A DNA stretch of 56,392 nucleotides, taken from assembly GCA_030833315.1 (NCBI GenBank), contig JAURHM010000014.1:1-56392 (forward strand), written 5' to 3'. The translations under genes were made by a program, and so were the position numbers. The notes beneath the pieces were generated by a model. It was not told the origin of the DNA and ran no database searches. It was given only the letters and a program-made list of their open reading frames with translations. Source of the stretch: Burkholderiales bacterium. GTDB taxonomy: Bacteria; Pseudomonadota; Gammaproteobacteria; Burkholderiales; SG8-41. Positions 6,594 through 15,135 of the stretch are shown here, piece after piece. Each line of letters starts with the position of its first letter. Position 1 is the stretch's first letter.

Positions 6594-7454
6594 TGGCGAC
6601 TCCACACCGCCAGAGTCAGCGCACTGGCTGGTGTTGCCAGCGACAGCGCACAGGGGCAGGTCACCACCAGCAAGGCCACCACAATCCACAGTGCACGCGA
6701 TGAATCGATCTGCCACCAGACCGCGAAAGCAGCCAGTGTCAGCACCAGCAGCGAGGCGACAAACCAATGTGCGACACGGTCGGCCGTCTGCGCGATTTTC
6801 GGTTTTTCCGACTACGCACGATCCATCAGTCTGACGATGCCCGACAGCACCGTCTCTTGACCGGTACGCGTGACACGCATGGTCAGCACACCTTCCAGAT
6901 TGACCGCACCCCCTGTGAGCGGTTCACCCGGGCGTTTCACCACCGGTCGCGACTCACCGGTGAGCAAGGCCTCATCGGCAGTTGAATAATCCTCAACCAC
7001 CACCCCGTCGGCGGGAATGGCGTCACCCGGGCGCACGCGAGCCAGATCGCCGGGCTGCAGGGATGCTGCGGCAACACGCGTCGTCGCCCCCTGTGCGTCT
7101 CCGTTTAGACGTTCAGCAGTGGCCGCTGCCCGGACCTCACTGGCATCCGCACCATGACGCACGAATCCGCGCTGCACTTCGGGCAGGTCATACACGGCCA
7201 GTTCATCCGGCACCAGATCCATGCCACGCACCGACGGTGGCGCTGCAGTACGGTTGCGGTAATAGACGCCCAGCCCCTTTGTCGGCAATGGTCTGTGCAA
7301 CTGCCTGGCAGCCGCGGCAGCAGGTGCCGTGCTCCACACCTTCAATCCTGACCGGGAACACTGCGGCCTCAAGCGGCAGGCCGCAATGAAAGCACCCCGC
7401 GTCGAAATCCGCCGCAGGGTGCTTTGCTGCAGAATCCGGCGTTTCCGCCGTCAT
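6594..7454 (-). pseudogene. ccoI: ccoI/fixI copper P-type ATPase, broken
   Basis: Relic of CcoI, the copper-exporting P1B ATPase that supplies copper to cbb3 oxidase. The N-terminus has the CFHCGLP and CCRGCQAVAQ zinc/copper-ribbon motifs (7454 to about 7250). A frameshift near 7270 leads into another frame with LAVYDLPEVQRGFVR, then a deletion that removes the first helices. The actuator domain follows with PGDAIPADG and the intact phosphatase motif TGES. At 6812-6814 an in-frame TAG stands where related proteins have Gln (RLMDRA-stop-SEKPKIAQ). The frame then continues to the copper-channel motif VTCPCALSLATPAS and stops matching near 6600. The phosphorylation domain (DKTGT) is absent. It is clearly non-functional. 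Confidence 0.88.
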
Positions 7455-7470
7455 CGGGAAACCACTGCCA

Positions 7471-7750
7471 TCAGGACTTCATCCTGGCGCCGAGAACCAG
7501 CGGGTTGATCTTGACCCACTGGCTTACCGCCGGCCGTGATGTCGTGCTTCCTGGTGGCCAGGATCAGTTCCATGCCGAGGTTGTGCGTCACAAAATAGGT
7601 AAAGTCTGGCTCCAGCGTGGTCTCCGAACCGGGATCCGGATTGATGTTGATGACTCGCGCACGACCCAGCCAGTCACCTTGAACAGCACTCGCCACACCG
7701 CCCACCAACGCAATTGCCAGTGCCACAGGTACCAAAATCAACCGCTTCAT
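7471..7750 (-). pseudogene. ompW: OmpW-family outer membrane protein, internally deleted
   Basis: Remnant of the small OmpW beta-barrel. The N-terminus is well preserved: a signal peptide (MKRLILVPVALAIALVGG), then QGDWLGRARVININPD and DFTYFVTHNLGMELILATRKHDITAGG, here quoted only in part of the barrel start. After about 75 codons the sequence jumps in another frame to WVKINPLVLGARM and a stop, matching the last strand of the family. Most of the barrel is missing, compared with about 200-220 residues normally. An FNR-type box at 7811-7824, about 67 bp upstream, fits the known FNR control of ompW. The original control region therefore outlived the gene. Confidence 0.78.
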
Positions 7751-7810
7751 ATACATCTTTTTTTGTTGAATTGTGCGGGATCATGTGAGGCACACTGCAA
7801 TTTCGTCCCT

Positions 7811-7824
7811 TTGACCCAGATCAA
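7811..7824. promoter_or_regulatory. FNR/ANR box between ompW remnant and aat
   Basis: TTGACCCAGATCAA matches the FNR consensus at nine of ten positions. Its centre is 67 bp from the ompW start (minus strand) and about 40 bp from the aat start (plus strand). Its original role was probably ompW activation. Whether it now affects aat is unknown. Confidence 0.75.
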
Positions 7825-7857
7825 ATACCCAGCACTTCAAAGGGTTGTCCTTTTAAA

Positions 7858-8565
7858 ATGACAACCGTGATTACGTGGCTGACTGATAACGACGATTTCC
7901 CGCCTGTTGAACAGGCGCTGACAGAGCCCAATGGCCTGCTGGCGGCCGGCGACAACCTCGCGGCATCACGACTGCTTGCGGCATACCGTCGCGGCATTTT
8001 CCCGTGGTACTCCGACCAACAACCCGTGCTGTGGTGGAGTCCGGATCCGCGCATGGTGTTGTTTCCGGATGAATTCCGCATACCGCGTTCCCTGGCCAAA
8101 CGCCTGCGCCGCCGTGATTACGAAATTCGCGTGGACCATTCCTTTACCGAAGTCATGCGCGGGTGCGCCATGCCACGCAGTGGTGAGGCAGGCACCTGGA
8201 TCACCGGAGACATCATTGCGGCGTACAGCGAATTACACAGACTTGGCCATGCCCACAGCGTTGAAACCTGGATCGACGGCGAACTGGCAGGCGGCTTGTA
8301 CGGGGTGTCACTGGGCCGTGCGTTTTACGGCGAATCCATGTTCGCCCGTGTCAGCGACGCATCCAAGATCGCCTTTGCACACCTGGTGCGCCAGCTCCTG
8401 CGCTGGCAGTTCGGCATGATCGACTGCCAGATGAATACCGCGCATCTGGCCCGTTTCGGCGCGCGAGAGATCAGTCGCGCCGAATTCTCGCGAAAACTGA
8501 CGGAATTGGTAAACTATCCCAAGCCTACCGTTTCCTGGCAGTTTGAAAATGACCTGTTTGCATAA
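7858..8565 (+). CDS. aat: Leucyl/phenylalanyl-tRNA--protein transferase
   Basis: Aat transfers Leu or Phe from aminoacyl-tRNA to proteins with N-terminal Arg or Lys, marking them for ClpAP degradation. The 235-residue protein shows the family core: [20 protein letters not shown] near residues 40-60, then [33 protein letters not shown], and the C-terminal [14 protein letters not shown]. The length is normal. The start is the ATG 34 bp after the FNR-type box. bpt follows 26 bp downstream, so both N-end-rule transferases are co-transcribed, as in many betaproteobacteria. Confidence 0.97.
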   Translation: MTTVITWLTDNDDFPPVEQALTEPNGLLAAGDNLAASRLLAAYRRGIFPWYSDQQPVLWWSPDPRMVLFPDEFRIPRSLAKRLRRRDYEIRVDHSFTEVMRGCAMPRSGEAGTWITGDIIAAYSELHRLGHAHSVETWIDGELAGGLYGVSLGRAFYGESMFARVSDASKIAFAHLVRQLLRWQFGMIDCQMNTAHLARFGAREISRAEFSRKLTELVNYPKPTVSWQFENDLFA

Positions 8566-8591
8566 GTGATGGCTTACCCGGGCGCTCACTG

Positions 8592-9317
8592 GTGACCTTT
8601 CTCTCGGATTTCCCGCTTTCGGTACTGCAGTTCTATGCGACCGCGCCCTATCCCTGCAGTTATCTGCCGGACCGGATGGCACGCTCGCAAGTTGCGACAC
8701 CCAGCCATCTGATCGACGGACCGGTCTACAGCGAGCTGGTTCGCGCCGGATTCCGGCGCAGCGGCGCCTTCACCTACCGCCCCCATTGCGACCACTGCCG
8801 CGCTTGCGTTCCGGTGCGTGTTGTGACCGGAGATTTCCGAGCCGGACGTACCCAGCGCCGCGCAATGTCCCGCCATGCCGGACTGGAAGCCCGCGAACTT
8901 GATCTCAAGTATCACGCCGAACACTACGCGCTGTATCTGCGTTATCAGTCACGCCGGCATTCCGGCAGCGGCATGGACCAGGACAGTCGTGAGCAATACC
9001 GGCACTTCCTTTTGCAAAGCAATGTCGATTCGCAGCTCGTAGAATTCCGTGAAAACGGTGAACTGCGCATGATCAGCATCGTCGACTGGCTGCAGGACGG
9101 ACTGTCGTCGGTGTACACCTTCTTCGACCCCGATGTCGCTGGTGCCAGCTTCGGAACCTACAACATCCTCTGGCAGATCGAACTGTGCAGAAAGCTCGAT
9201 CTGCCCTACCTTTACCTGGGCTACTGGATCGCCGAAAGCCGCAAAATGGCCTACAAGATCCGCTTCCAGCCGATGGAAGGCCTAATCGAGGGGCGCTGGC
9301 GCCCTCTCGAAGAATGA
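8592..9317 (+). CDS. bpt: Aspartate/glutamate leucyltransferase
   Basis: Bpt (often annotated as arginyl-tRNA transferase) attaches Leu to N-terminal Asp or Glu of proteins, feeding the bacterial N-end-rule pathway together with Aat. The product has 241 residues. The N-terminal ATE domain has the conserved start (PYPCSYLP), the [12 protein letters not shown] segment, and the cysteine set [12 protein letters not shown] near residues 71-80. The C-terminal acyltransferase-like part contains [17 protein letters not shown] and YLGYWIAES. The start is GTG, and an ATG in another frame just upstream is not used. The response-regulator gene begins 15 bp downstream. Confidence 0.95.
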   Translation: MTFLSDFPLSVLQFYATAPYPCSYLPDRMARSQVATPSHLIDGPVYSELVRAGFRRSGAFTYRPHCDHCRACVPVRVVTGDFRAGRTQRRAMSRHAGLEARELDLKYHAEHYALYLRYQSRRHSGSGMDQDSREQYRHFLLQSNVDSQLVEFRENGELRMISIVDWLQDGLSSVYTFFDPDVAGASFGTYNILWQIELCRKLDLPYLYLGYWIAESRKMAYKIRFQPMEGLIEGRWRPLEE

Positions 9318-9332
9318 TCGGGCGGTAATCCC

Positions 9333-10013
9333 TTGCGCATCCTGATCATCGAAGATGACTCGACCATCGCGGCCAATCTCTATGATTATTTTGAAGACCA
9401 CGGTCACAGCGTCGACGCTGCCGGAGACGGGGTGACGGGTCTGCACCTTGCTGTTTCCAAAACCTTTGACGTCATCGTTCTTGATCTCGGCCTCCCCGGC
9501 ATGGATGGCCTGTCTCTGGCGCGAAAACTGCGCGAGGAAGCGCATCTTGAAACCCCCATCCTGATGCTGACCGCGCGCGATACGCTTGATGACAAACTCG
9601 AAGGCTTTTCCCGCGGTGCCGACGATTACCTGGTCAAGCCGTTTTCCCTGAAGGAAGTCGAAGCGCGGCTGACCGCGATGCACCGTCGCAGCAGCGGCCG
9701 CGTCACGCCGCGGCTACTCGAGTGCGGACAGCTGACGCTGGACCCGAAAACCATGGCGGTGACCTTTTCCGGCAACGACGTCAAACTGCCGCCAAAATGC
9801 CTGCGTATCCTTGAACTGCTGATACGCGAACCCGGCCGCGTCATCAGTCGCGATGAAATCGAGCGTCTGGTCTGGGGCGATACCCAGGAAACCAGCGACA
9901 CGCTGCGCAGCCACCTGCACACGCTGCGCCGCGCACTGACAGCCGCTGGCGGCCATGACCCCGTCGAAACATTGCACGGCATTGGCTACAGGCTGCGAAA
10001 CATCGAAGAATGA
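9333..10013 (+). CDS. OmpR-family response regulator
   Basis: DNA-binding response regulator of 226 residues, QseB/PmrA-like. The receiver domain (residues 1-115) has the acidic pair EDD near residue 8, the phosphorylation site in VIVLDLGLPGMDG (about D51), the switch Thr in LMLTARD and the Lys in DYLVKPF. The C-terminal winged-helix domain (about 130-224) ends in TLRSHLHTLRRAL and HGIGYRL. The start is TTG, because no ATG lies before the first beta strand. The stop overlaps the histidine kinase start by four bases (ATGA), so translation is coupled. The pair sits between bpt and pyrD, two genes that are often direct neighbours in betaproteobacteria. Confidence 0.93.
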   Translation: MRILIIEDDSTIAANLYDYFEDHGHSVDAAGDGVTGLHLAVSKTFDVIVLDLGLPGMDGLSLARKLREEAHLETPILMLTARDTLDDKLEGFSRGADDYLVKPFSLKEVEARLTAMHRRSSGRVTPRLLECGQLTLDPKTMAVTFSGNDVKLPPKCLRILELLIREPGRVISRDEIERLVWGDTQETSDTLRSHLHTLRRALTAAGGHDPVETLHGIGYRLRNIEE

Positions 10014-11272
10014 AAACACTCCAGCTCAGGGTTCGTATCGCCGCAGCAGTCGCCATCACCTGCATCGGCGTGGTGTTCGGTCTGGCGATCGCACTGCATA
10101 CCGCATCCGAAGAACTTGAGAAAACGCTGGTGGACCACATCGTCAGCGAGGAAATGGTTTACCTGGTCAGACACCATCTGGAAAATCCCAGCATTGTCAT
10201 CCGTGAGCCCGGTGCCAATCTGCAGTACTACGTCGCGAAAAACACGAATGACCTCGAACGAATCCCCGAGCCACTGCGGAACCTTCAGGTCGGACAGCAC
10301 GAAATCGGACTGGGTCTTGATGAACAGCATGTCATCGTGCGTGAAGTCGACGGGACGCGATTCATCGTCGCCTACGATGCCGGCCCCCATGAAATCCGGC
10401 AGCAGCAGTTCAAACAGCTGCTGTTGTTGGCAATCGGTGCAGCAGCGATCATTGCCGCCGGGCTGGGTTACTGGATTGCCGGACTGATCACGCGCCAGAT
10501 CACCGATCTCTCTGCGCGTGTTGCAGTGCTTGATCCGGGATCACCTCGCGCGCCGCTGGTCGAACCGGGGCAGGATCCTGAAGTCGCCGCGCTGGCCCAC
10601 GCCTTCGACGAATACCAGTCGCGCATCCGGGCTCTGATCGAGCGCGAACAGGAATTTACCGGCAATGCCAGCCACGAGCTGCGCACGCCGCTGACCGCCA
10701 TCCGCACCAGTTGCGAACTGCTCGAAACAGAAACCGGCCTTCCCGAAAAAACCCGCGCGCGGATCGCAGCGATCAGCGGGGCCACCGAGCGCATGACCGG
10801 GCAGATCGAAATGCTGCTTTTTCTCGCGCGCGCTCAGGCCGTCAATAACCGCGAGTCGGTCGCCCTGGCGGACAGCGTCAATGCCGCGATCGAGCCTTTG
10901 CACGGAGAAATCCAGCGCAAAGCGCTGCAATTTGAAAACAACATCCCGCTTGAAGCCACGGTCAGCACGAACCGTCATGCCCTGCATCTGGTGCTGACCA
11001 ATCTGCTGCGCAACGCCGTGCAATACACGCCATCGGGCAGCGTCCGCATTGACTGGAAGGCACCGACGCTGACGGTCACCGACACCGGCCCGGGAATCCC
11101 GGAAATGCATCGTGAACGGATGTTCGACCGCCATTTCCGGGGCAGCGACGCCGGCGACGGATTCGGACTGGGCCTCGCGATTGTCAAACGGGCCTGCGAC
11201 CATTGCGGATGGTCGATCGCCGTGTCCACACCATCCGACGACGGCACTGCATTTGAACTGACGCTGAGTTGA
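10010..11272 (+). CDS. Sensor histidine kinase, partner of the upstream regulator
   Basis: Inner-membrane histidine kinase of 420 residues. TM1 spans about residues 9-29, a periplasmic sensor of about 100 residues follows, and TM2 spans about 137-160 (LLLLAIGAAAIIAAGLGYWI). A HAMP-like linker precedes the dimerisation domain with the phospho-acceptor H222 in ASHELRTPL. The catalytic domain has the N box (LVLTNLLRNAVQYTP), G1 (VTDTGPGIP), F box (MFDRHFRG) and G2 (GFGLGLAIVKR). All catalytic motifs are intact. The small sensor domain has no recognisable motif, so the signal is unknown. Confidence 0.94.
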   Translation: MKTLQLRVRIAAAVAITCIGVVFGLAIALHTASEELEKTLVDHIVSEEMVYLVRHHLENPSIVIREPGANLQYYVAKNTNDLERIPEPLRNLQVGQHEIGLGLDEQHVIVREVDGTRFIVAYDAGPHEIRQQQFKQLLLLAIGAAAIIAAGLGYWIAGLITRQITDLSARVAVLDPGSPRAPLVEPGQDPEVAALAHAFDEYQSRIRALIEREQEFTGNASHELRTPLTAIRTSCELLETETGLPEKTRARIAAISGATERMTGQIEMLLFLARAQAVNNRESVALADSVNAAIEPLHGEIQRKALQFENNIPLEATVSTNRHALHLVLTNLLRNAVQYTPSGSVRIDWKAPTLTVTDTGPGIPEMHRERMFDRHFRGSDAGDGFGLGLAIVKRACDHCGWSIAVSTPSDDGTAFELTLS

Positions 11273-11308
11273 TTCTTCGCAATGTCGCTGCGCACGGCAC
11301 ATTCCCGG

Positions 11309-11345
11309 GAAATCAAATAAGTATTTGTTTTAAAAAATAATTAAA
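11309..11345 (+). repeat. AT-rich intergenic element, copy A
   Basis: AT-rich block between the histidine kinase and pyrD containing AAATAAGTATTTGTTTT followed by an A/T run. It resembles the blocks at 37456 (closest, sharing GGAAAT-x-AAATAAGT), 40918, 24283 (minus) and 47904 (minus). Function unknown. Confidence 0.5.
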
Positions 11346-11387
11346 CGAGCGCCTGCGGCTACTCAGGCCGACCGATACAATAGAAAG

Positions 11388-12404
11388 ATGTATACCCTGC
11401 TCCGCCCCCTGCTGTTCTCGCTGGATGCTGAATCCGCCCATCACCTGACGCTGAAGTCGCTGCAAATCGCCGCGCGCACCGGCGTATTGCGCCCCTGCCT
11501 GTCCCTGGTGAATCCGATGCCCTGCCGTGTCATGGGCATTGAATTTCCGAATCCGGTTGGACTTGCTGCTGGCCTCGACAAAAACGGCGACTACATCGAT
11601 GCGCTGGCCGCACTCGGTTTCGGCTTTCTCGAAATCGGCACCATCACGCCGCGCCCGCAACCCGGCAACCCGCGGCCGCGCATGTTCCGGCTGCCTGCAG
11701 CACGAGCGGTGATCAACCGCATGGGTTTCAATAACAACGGCGTCGATGTAATGCTCGCCAACGTCAAACGCGCCAGTTATCGCGGCGTACTCGGCATCAA
11801 CATCGGCAAGAATTTCGATACCCCGATCGAACGTGCTGCCGACGATTACCTGATCTGCCTGCGCAAGGTCTACACCAGCGCAACCTACATCACCGTCAAC
11901 ATCTCCTCGCCGAACACCAAGAACCTGCGCCAGCTGCAGCAGTCCGATGAGCTCGGCCAGTTGCTCGGCGCACTGAAACAGGAGCGCGAACGCCTCGCCC
12001 AGCAGCACGGCCGATGCGTGCCGCTGGCGCTGAAAATCGCTCCCGACCTTGATGACAGCCAGATCAACGTCATCGCCGATCTGCTGGTCAGTCACGGCAT
12101 CGATGCGGTCATCGCCACCAACACCACGCTATCGAGAGACGCGGTTGCACATTTACCCCACGGCAGCGAGGCCGGCGGACTCAGCGGCGCACCGCTGACA
12201 ACACAAGCACAGGCCGTCACCGCCAAACTCGCCGCCAAACTCGCGGGCGCGATTCCGGTGATCGGCGTCGGCGGCATCATGAACGGCAGCGATGCCGCAC
12301 AGCGCATCGCTGCTGGCGCCAGCCTGATCCAGTTGTATACCGGTCTCGTCTATACCGGCCCGGGACTGGTCGGCGACTGCGTGGACGCGATCCGCCGGAG
12401 CTGA
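11388..12404 (+). CDS. pyrD: Dihydroorotate dehydrogenase (quinone), class 2
   Basis: Membrane-associated flavoenzyme oxidising dihydroorotate to orotate with quinone as acceptor, the fourth step of pyrimidine synthesis. The 338-residue length and N-terminal helix ([19 protein letters not shown]) are those of class 2 enzymes. FMN-site segments are clear: [14 protein letters not shown], the catalytic-base Ser region [30 protein letters not shown] and GVGGIMNG. The ATG lies 115 bp after the histidine kinase, in a gap that contains an AT-rich element. The alanine dehydrogenase gene starts 2 bp after the stop, suggesting one transcript. Confidence 0.97.
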   Translation: MYTLLRPLLFSLDAESAHHLTLKSLQIAARTGVLRPCLSLVNPMPCRVMGIEFPNPVGLAAGLDKNGDYIDALAALGFGFLEIGTITPRPQPGNPRPRMFRLPAARAVINRMGFNNNGVDVMLANVKRASYRGVLGINIGKNFDTPIERAADDYLICLRKVYTSATYITVNISSPNTKNLRQLQQSDELGQLLGALKQERERLAQQHGRCVPLALKIAPDLDDSQINVIADLLVSHGIDAVIATNTTLSRDAVAHLPHGSEAGGLSGAPLTTQAQAVTAKLAAKLAGAIPVIGVGGIMNGSDAAQRIAAGASLIQLYTGLVYTGPGLVGDCVDAIRRS

Positions 12405-12406
12405 TC

Positions 12407-13519
12407 ATGCGCGTCGGCATCCCGAAAGAAATCAAGAACCATGAATACCGCGTCGGTGCCACGCCGGACGGCGTTCAGGCCCTGGTTGCAGCGGGTCACA
12501 CCGTGCTGGTCGAACACAATGCCGGCGCGCGGGTGGGTTTCAGTGACGACAGCTATCGCGCAGCTGGCGCAACGGTGACGGCCTCCGCGGCAGAGACCTA
12601 TGCCGCGGAACTGATCATCAAGGTCAAGGAAATCCAGCGCAGCGAGTTTCCACTGCTGCACAGCGGCCAGATCTTGTATGGCTACCACCACTTTGCGCCG
12701 GACCGCCTGCTGCTGGAAGCCATGCTCGCAGCAGGCGTCTGCTGCGTTGCTTACGAAACCATCAGCGATGCAGCGGGACGCCTGCCGCTGCTGACACCGA
12801 TGTCGCAGATTGCCGGACGACTCGCGCCACAGGTCGGCGCATGGGCACTGCAGATGGCCAACGGCGGCAGCGGGGTGTTGCTCGGCGGCGTGCCGGGCGT
12901 GCTGCCCGCCAATGTGCTGGTTATCGGCGGCGGCACTGTCGGCGAAAATGCTGCGCGCATCGCCCTGGGCATGGGCGCCAATGTCACGCTGCTCGACCGC
13001 GGCGCCGACCGGCTCGCGCAACTCGAATCCGTCTTCAACAGCCGCCTCAGGGGTGCGATCGCCTCGCCGCAGATGCTGCGTGATTTGCTGCCGGCACAGG
13101 ATCTTGTGGTCGGCGCGGTGCTGCTGCCCGGAGCAAGAGCGCCGCGACTGATTACACGCACGGATCTCGGAACCATGCGACCCGGATCCGTCATCGTCGA
13201 TGTCGCCATCGACCAGGGCGGCATTTGCGAAACCTCCCGCGCCACCTCACATACCGAGCCTTTGTACATCGAAGAAGGCATCGTGCATTACTGCGTGCCA
13301 AACATGCCGTCGGCCGTTGCACGTACAGCAACACTGGCATTGACCCAGGCGACTTTGCCTTACGCGATAAAAATCGCGACGCTCGGACTGGGCGCCGCGG
13401 TTATGGCCGACCCCCATCTCGCCGCCGGCCTGCAAACCTGCAACGGAATGCTGACCCATTCCGAACTGGCGCGTGATCTCGGTCTGCAGTACGTCAAACC
13501 GTCGCAAGCACTGGCGTGA
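12407..13519 (+). CDS. ald: Alanine dehydrogenase
   Basis: NAD-dependent L-alanine dehydrogenase interconverting alanine and pyruvate plus ammonia. The 370-residue protein begins [17 protein letters not shown], diagnostic of the Ald/transhydrogenase family. The substrate Lys lies in LIIKVKEIQ (about K74), the active-site His in YHHFAP (about H95), and the NAD-binding Rossmann motif [14 protein letters not shown] near residues 168-181. The catalytic Asp region reads [15 protein letters not shown]. The start is 2 bp after pyrD. The stop overlaps the GTG of the ferredoxin gene (GTGA). Length and motifs are complete. Confidence 0.96.
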   Translation: MRVGIPKEIKNHEYRVGATPDGVQALVAAGHTVLVEHNAGARVGFSDDSYRAAGATVTASAAETYAAELIIKVKEIQRSEFPLLHSGQILYGYHHFAPDRLLLEAMLAAGVCCVAYETISDAAGRLPLLTPMSQIAGRLAPQVGAWALQMANGGSGVLLGGVPGVLPANVLVIGGGTVGENAARIALGMGANVTLLDRGADRLAQLESVFNSRLRGAIASPQMLRDLLPAQDLVVGAVLLPGARAPRLITRTDLGTMRPGSVIVDVAIDQGGICETSRATSHTEPLYIEEGIVHYCVPNMPSAVARTATLALTQATLPYAIKIATLGLGAAVMADPHLAAGLQTCNGMLTHSELARDLGLQYVKPSQALA

Positions 13520-14127
13520 ACCGTTCGGCAATTTCAGCAGATGTGATTGACGCGATGCTTCCGCAAACCCAATGCGGGCAGTGCGGCTACAGCGGATGCC
13601 GACCCTACGCAGATGCGATTGCAAGAGGGGAGGCGCCGTTCAACCAGTGCCCGCCTGGCGGTGACGAAGTCATCGCGGAAATCGCCGCGCTGCTCGGCAT
13701 CAGCGCAATACCGCTGAACACCGCGCATGGCCTCACCACACTGCCGACTGTGGCGCGCATCAAAGAGAGTGAATGCATCGGCTGCACGCTGTGCCTTGCT
13801 GCCTGCCCGGTGGATGCCATCGTCGGCGCACGCAAATTGATGCACACCGTCATTGCCGCCGAATGCACCGGCTGTGCACTGTGCCTGCCACCATGCCCCG
13901 TAGACTGCATTGTCATGGAGCTAACAGGAGCGGAACGGGACCGTAACCAGCAGCGCAACGACGCACCGCAACTGCGAGAACGCTTCCACGCCCACCAACT
14001 GCGTCACGCCAAGCGCGAACAGTTACGCCGCGACCGCGCCGCCAGTGCCGCTGCGGCACGCAAAAAAACCATCATCGACAAGGCACTGGTGCGCGCCAAA
14101 GTTCGTCTGGCAAATCGAAAACCCTGA
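13516..14127 (+). CDS. RnfB-like polyferredoxin without membrane anchor
   Basis: Iron-sulfur protein of 203 residues resembling the soluble part of RnfB/RsxB. An N-terminal 4Fe-4S domain has [15 protein letters not shown] (near residues 14-28) and a further Cys at NQCPPGG. Two ferredoxin clusters follow: [16 protein letters not shown] and [16 protein letters not shown]. The last 60 residues are basic, helical and Ala/Arg-rich. True RnfB has an N-terminal membrane helix and sits in an rnfABCDGE operon; both are absent. Orphan forms like this, near nth, occur in betaproteobacteria. The GTG start overlaps the ald stop, so it is translationally coupled. The electron partner is unknown. Confidence 0.88.
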   Translation: MNRSAISADVIDAMLPQTQCGQCGYSGCRPYADAIARGEAPFNQCPPGGDEVIAEIAALLGISAIPLNTAHGLTTLPTVARIKESECIGCTLCLAACPVDAIVGARKLMHTVIAAECTGCALCLPPCPVDCIVMELTGAERDRNQQRNDAPQLRERFHAHQLRHAKREQLRRDRAASAAAARKKTIIDKALVRAKVRLANRKP

Positions 14128-14148
14128 GGGAAATTCAGCGGGGTTGCT

Positions 14149-15135
14149 TCAGCGACTGAGAATGCCGCGCAGCAGTTGCATGGGGTCGAGCGCCGGCGCA
14201 CCCTGTGGCTGCGGCGCCGGTTGCGGTGCAGCCTGCTGGGCTGGCTGTGCCGCCAGTCCGCGCGCACCTTCGGCAGGTAAAGGCCTCCCAGCACGCGGAT
14301 TTGCGGCACCGGCTGCAACGGGGCGCAGATCCGGCTCACGACCGGCAGGCAGACGCGCCAGATTCGGTGTCAGCAGTTCACCCAGCTGCGCGAGACGGTC
14401 GCCGGGCAAGGGATGCGTCTTGAACAGCAACGCCATGGAATTATCACCGGCGCCGCGTGCCGCCAGCTTGTGCAGCACATCAACAAGCCCGAAGGGGTTG
14501 TAACCGGCGCGCGCCGCCAGCACAACGCCGATGGCATCGGCTTCATATTCCGCGCTTTTATCAAGACCGCGTGCAAACACCTCGGCACCGGTACCGATCA
14601 TGTTATTGATCATCGCGGAACGGTTATCGCGCTGCGCGATCTGCGAACCCGCCGACAGCGCCGCACTTTTCTGCATCACCGTGACATGGTGGCGCTTCAC
14701 GACATGGCCGATTTCATGGGCCAGCACGCCGGCCAGTTGCGCTTCGCTGTCGAGAATGTCGTACAGGCCGCGGGTCAGCATCACATAACCGCCGGGCGCC
14801 GCAAAAGCATTGATCGACGCGGTATCGATCACCGCAAACCGCCAGGGCAGATCCGGCCGCTCGCTCTGCTCTGCAATCCAGCGGCCGACGCGGTTGACGT
14901 AAGCCTGCAGTGCGGCGTCGTTGACCAGCGGCGCTGCACCAAGCATGCGTCCGGCAATTTCGCGGCCCATGGCCTGCTCGTCCTGCTCGCTGACGCCGGC
15001 AACCGCCGTCAGCGCTTCACGGCCGATACTGAACAGCCGGTTCAAATCGATGTTTTGCGCCTTTGCGGTGACGGCAACACCACCGAGAACTGCCGCCAGC
15101 AACACGCGCGCGATGGCCGTGCGGGTCAGGTTCAT
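14149..15135 (-). CDS. Periplasmic M48-family zinc metalloprotease
   Basis: Exported peptidase of 328 residues, LoiP/YcaL-like. The signal peptide (MNLTRTAIARVLLAAVLGG, cleaved after AKA) is followed by the M48 catalytic core with the zinc motif HEIGH near residues 140-144 and the third ligand in SAEYEADAIG. YVMLTRGLYDI before the motif is typical of the family. The last 50 residues are a low-complexity Pro/Gln/Ala tail (QPAQQAAPQPAPQPQGAP) not needed for catalysis. It probably acts in outer-membrane protein quality control. The start overlaps the upstream SH3 gene stop by 4 bp. Confidence 0.92.
   Translation of the reverse strand: MNLTRTAIARVLLAAVLGGVAVTAKAQNIDLNRLFSIGREALTAVAGVSEQDEQAMGREIAGRMLGAAPLVNDAALQAYVNRVGRWIAEQSERPDLPWRFAVIDTASINAFAAPGGYVMLTRGLYDILDSEAQLAGVLAHEIGHVVKRHHVTVMQKSAALSAGSQIAQRDNRSAMINNMIGTGAEVFARGLDKSAEYEADAIGVVLAARAGYNPFGLVDVLHKLAARGAGDNSMALLFKTHPLPGDRLAQLGELLTPNLARLPAGREPDLRPVAAGAANPRAGRPLPAEGARGLAAQPAQQAAPQPAPQPQGAPALDPMQLLRGILSR

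Noticed and set aside
6320-6745. A stand-alone 141-residue membrane protein with a CPC motif
   Set aside because: The CPC segment is the transmembrane metal site of the broken ccoI; the rest of the frame is antisense to the nitronate monooxygenase relic and the radical SAM gene.
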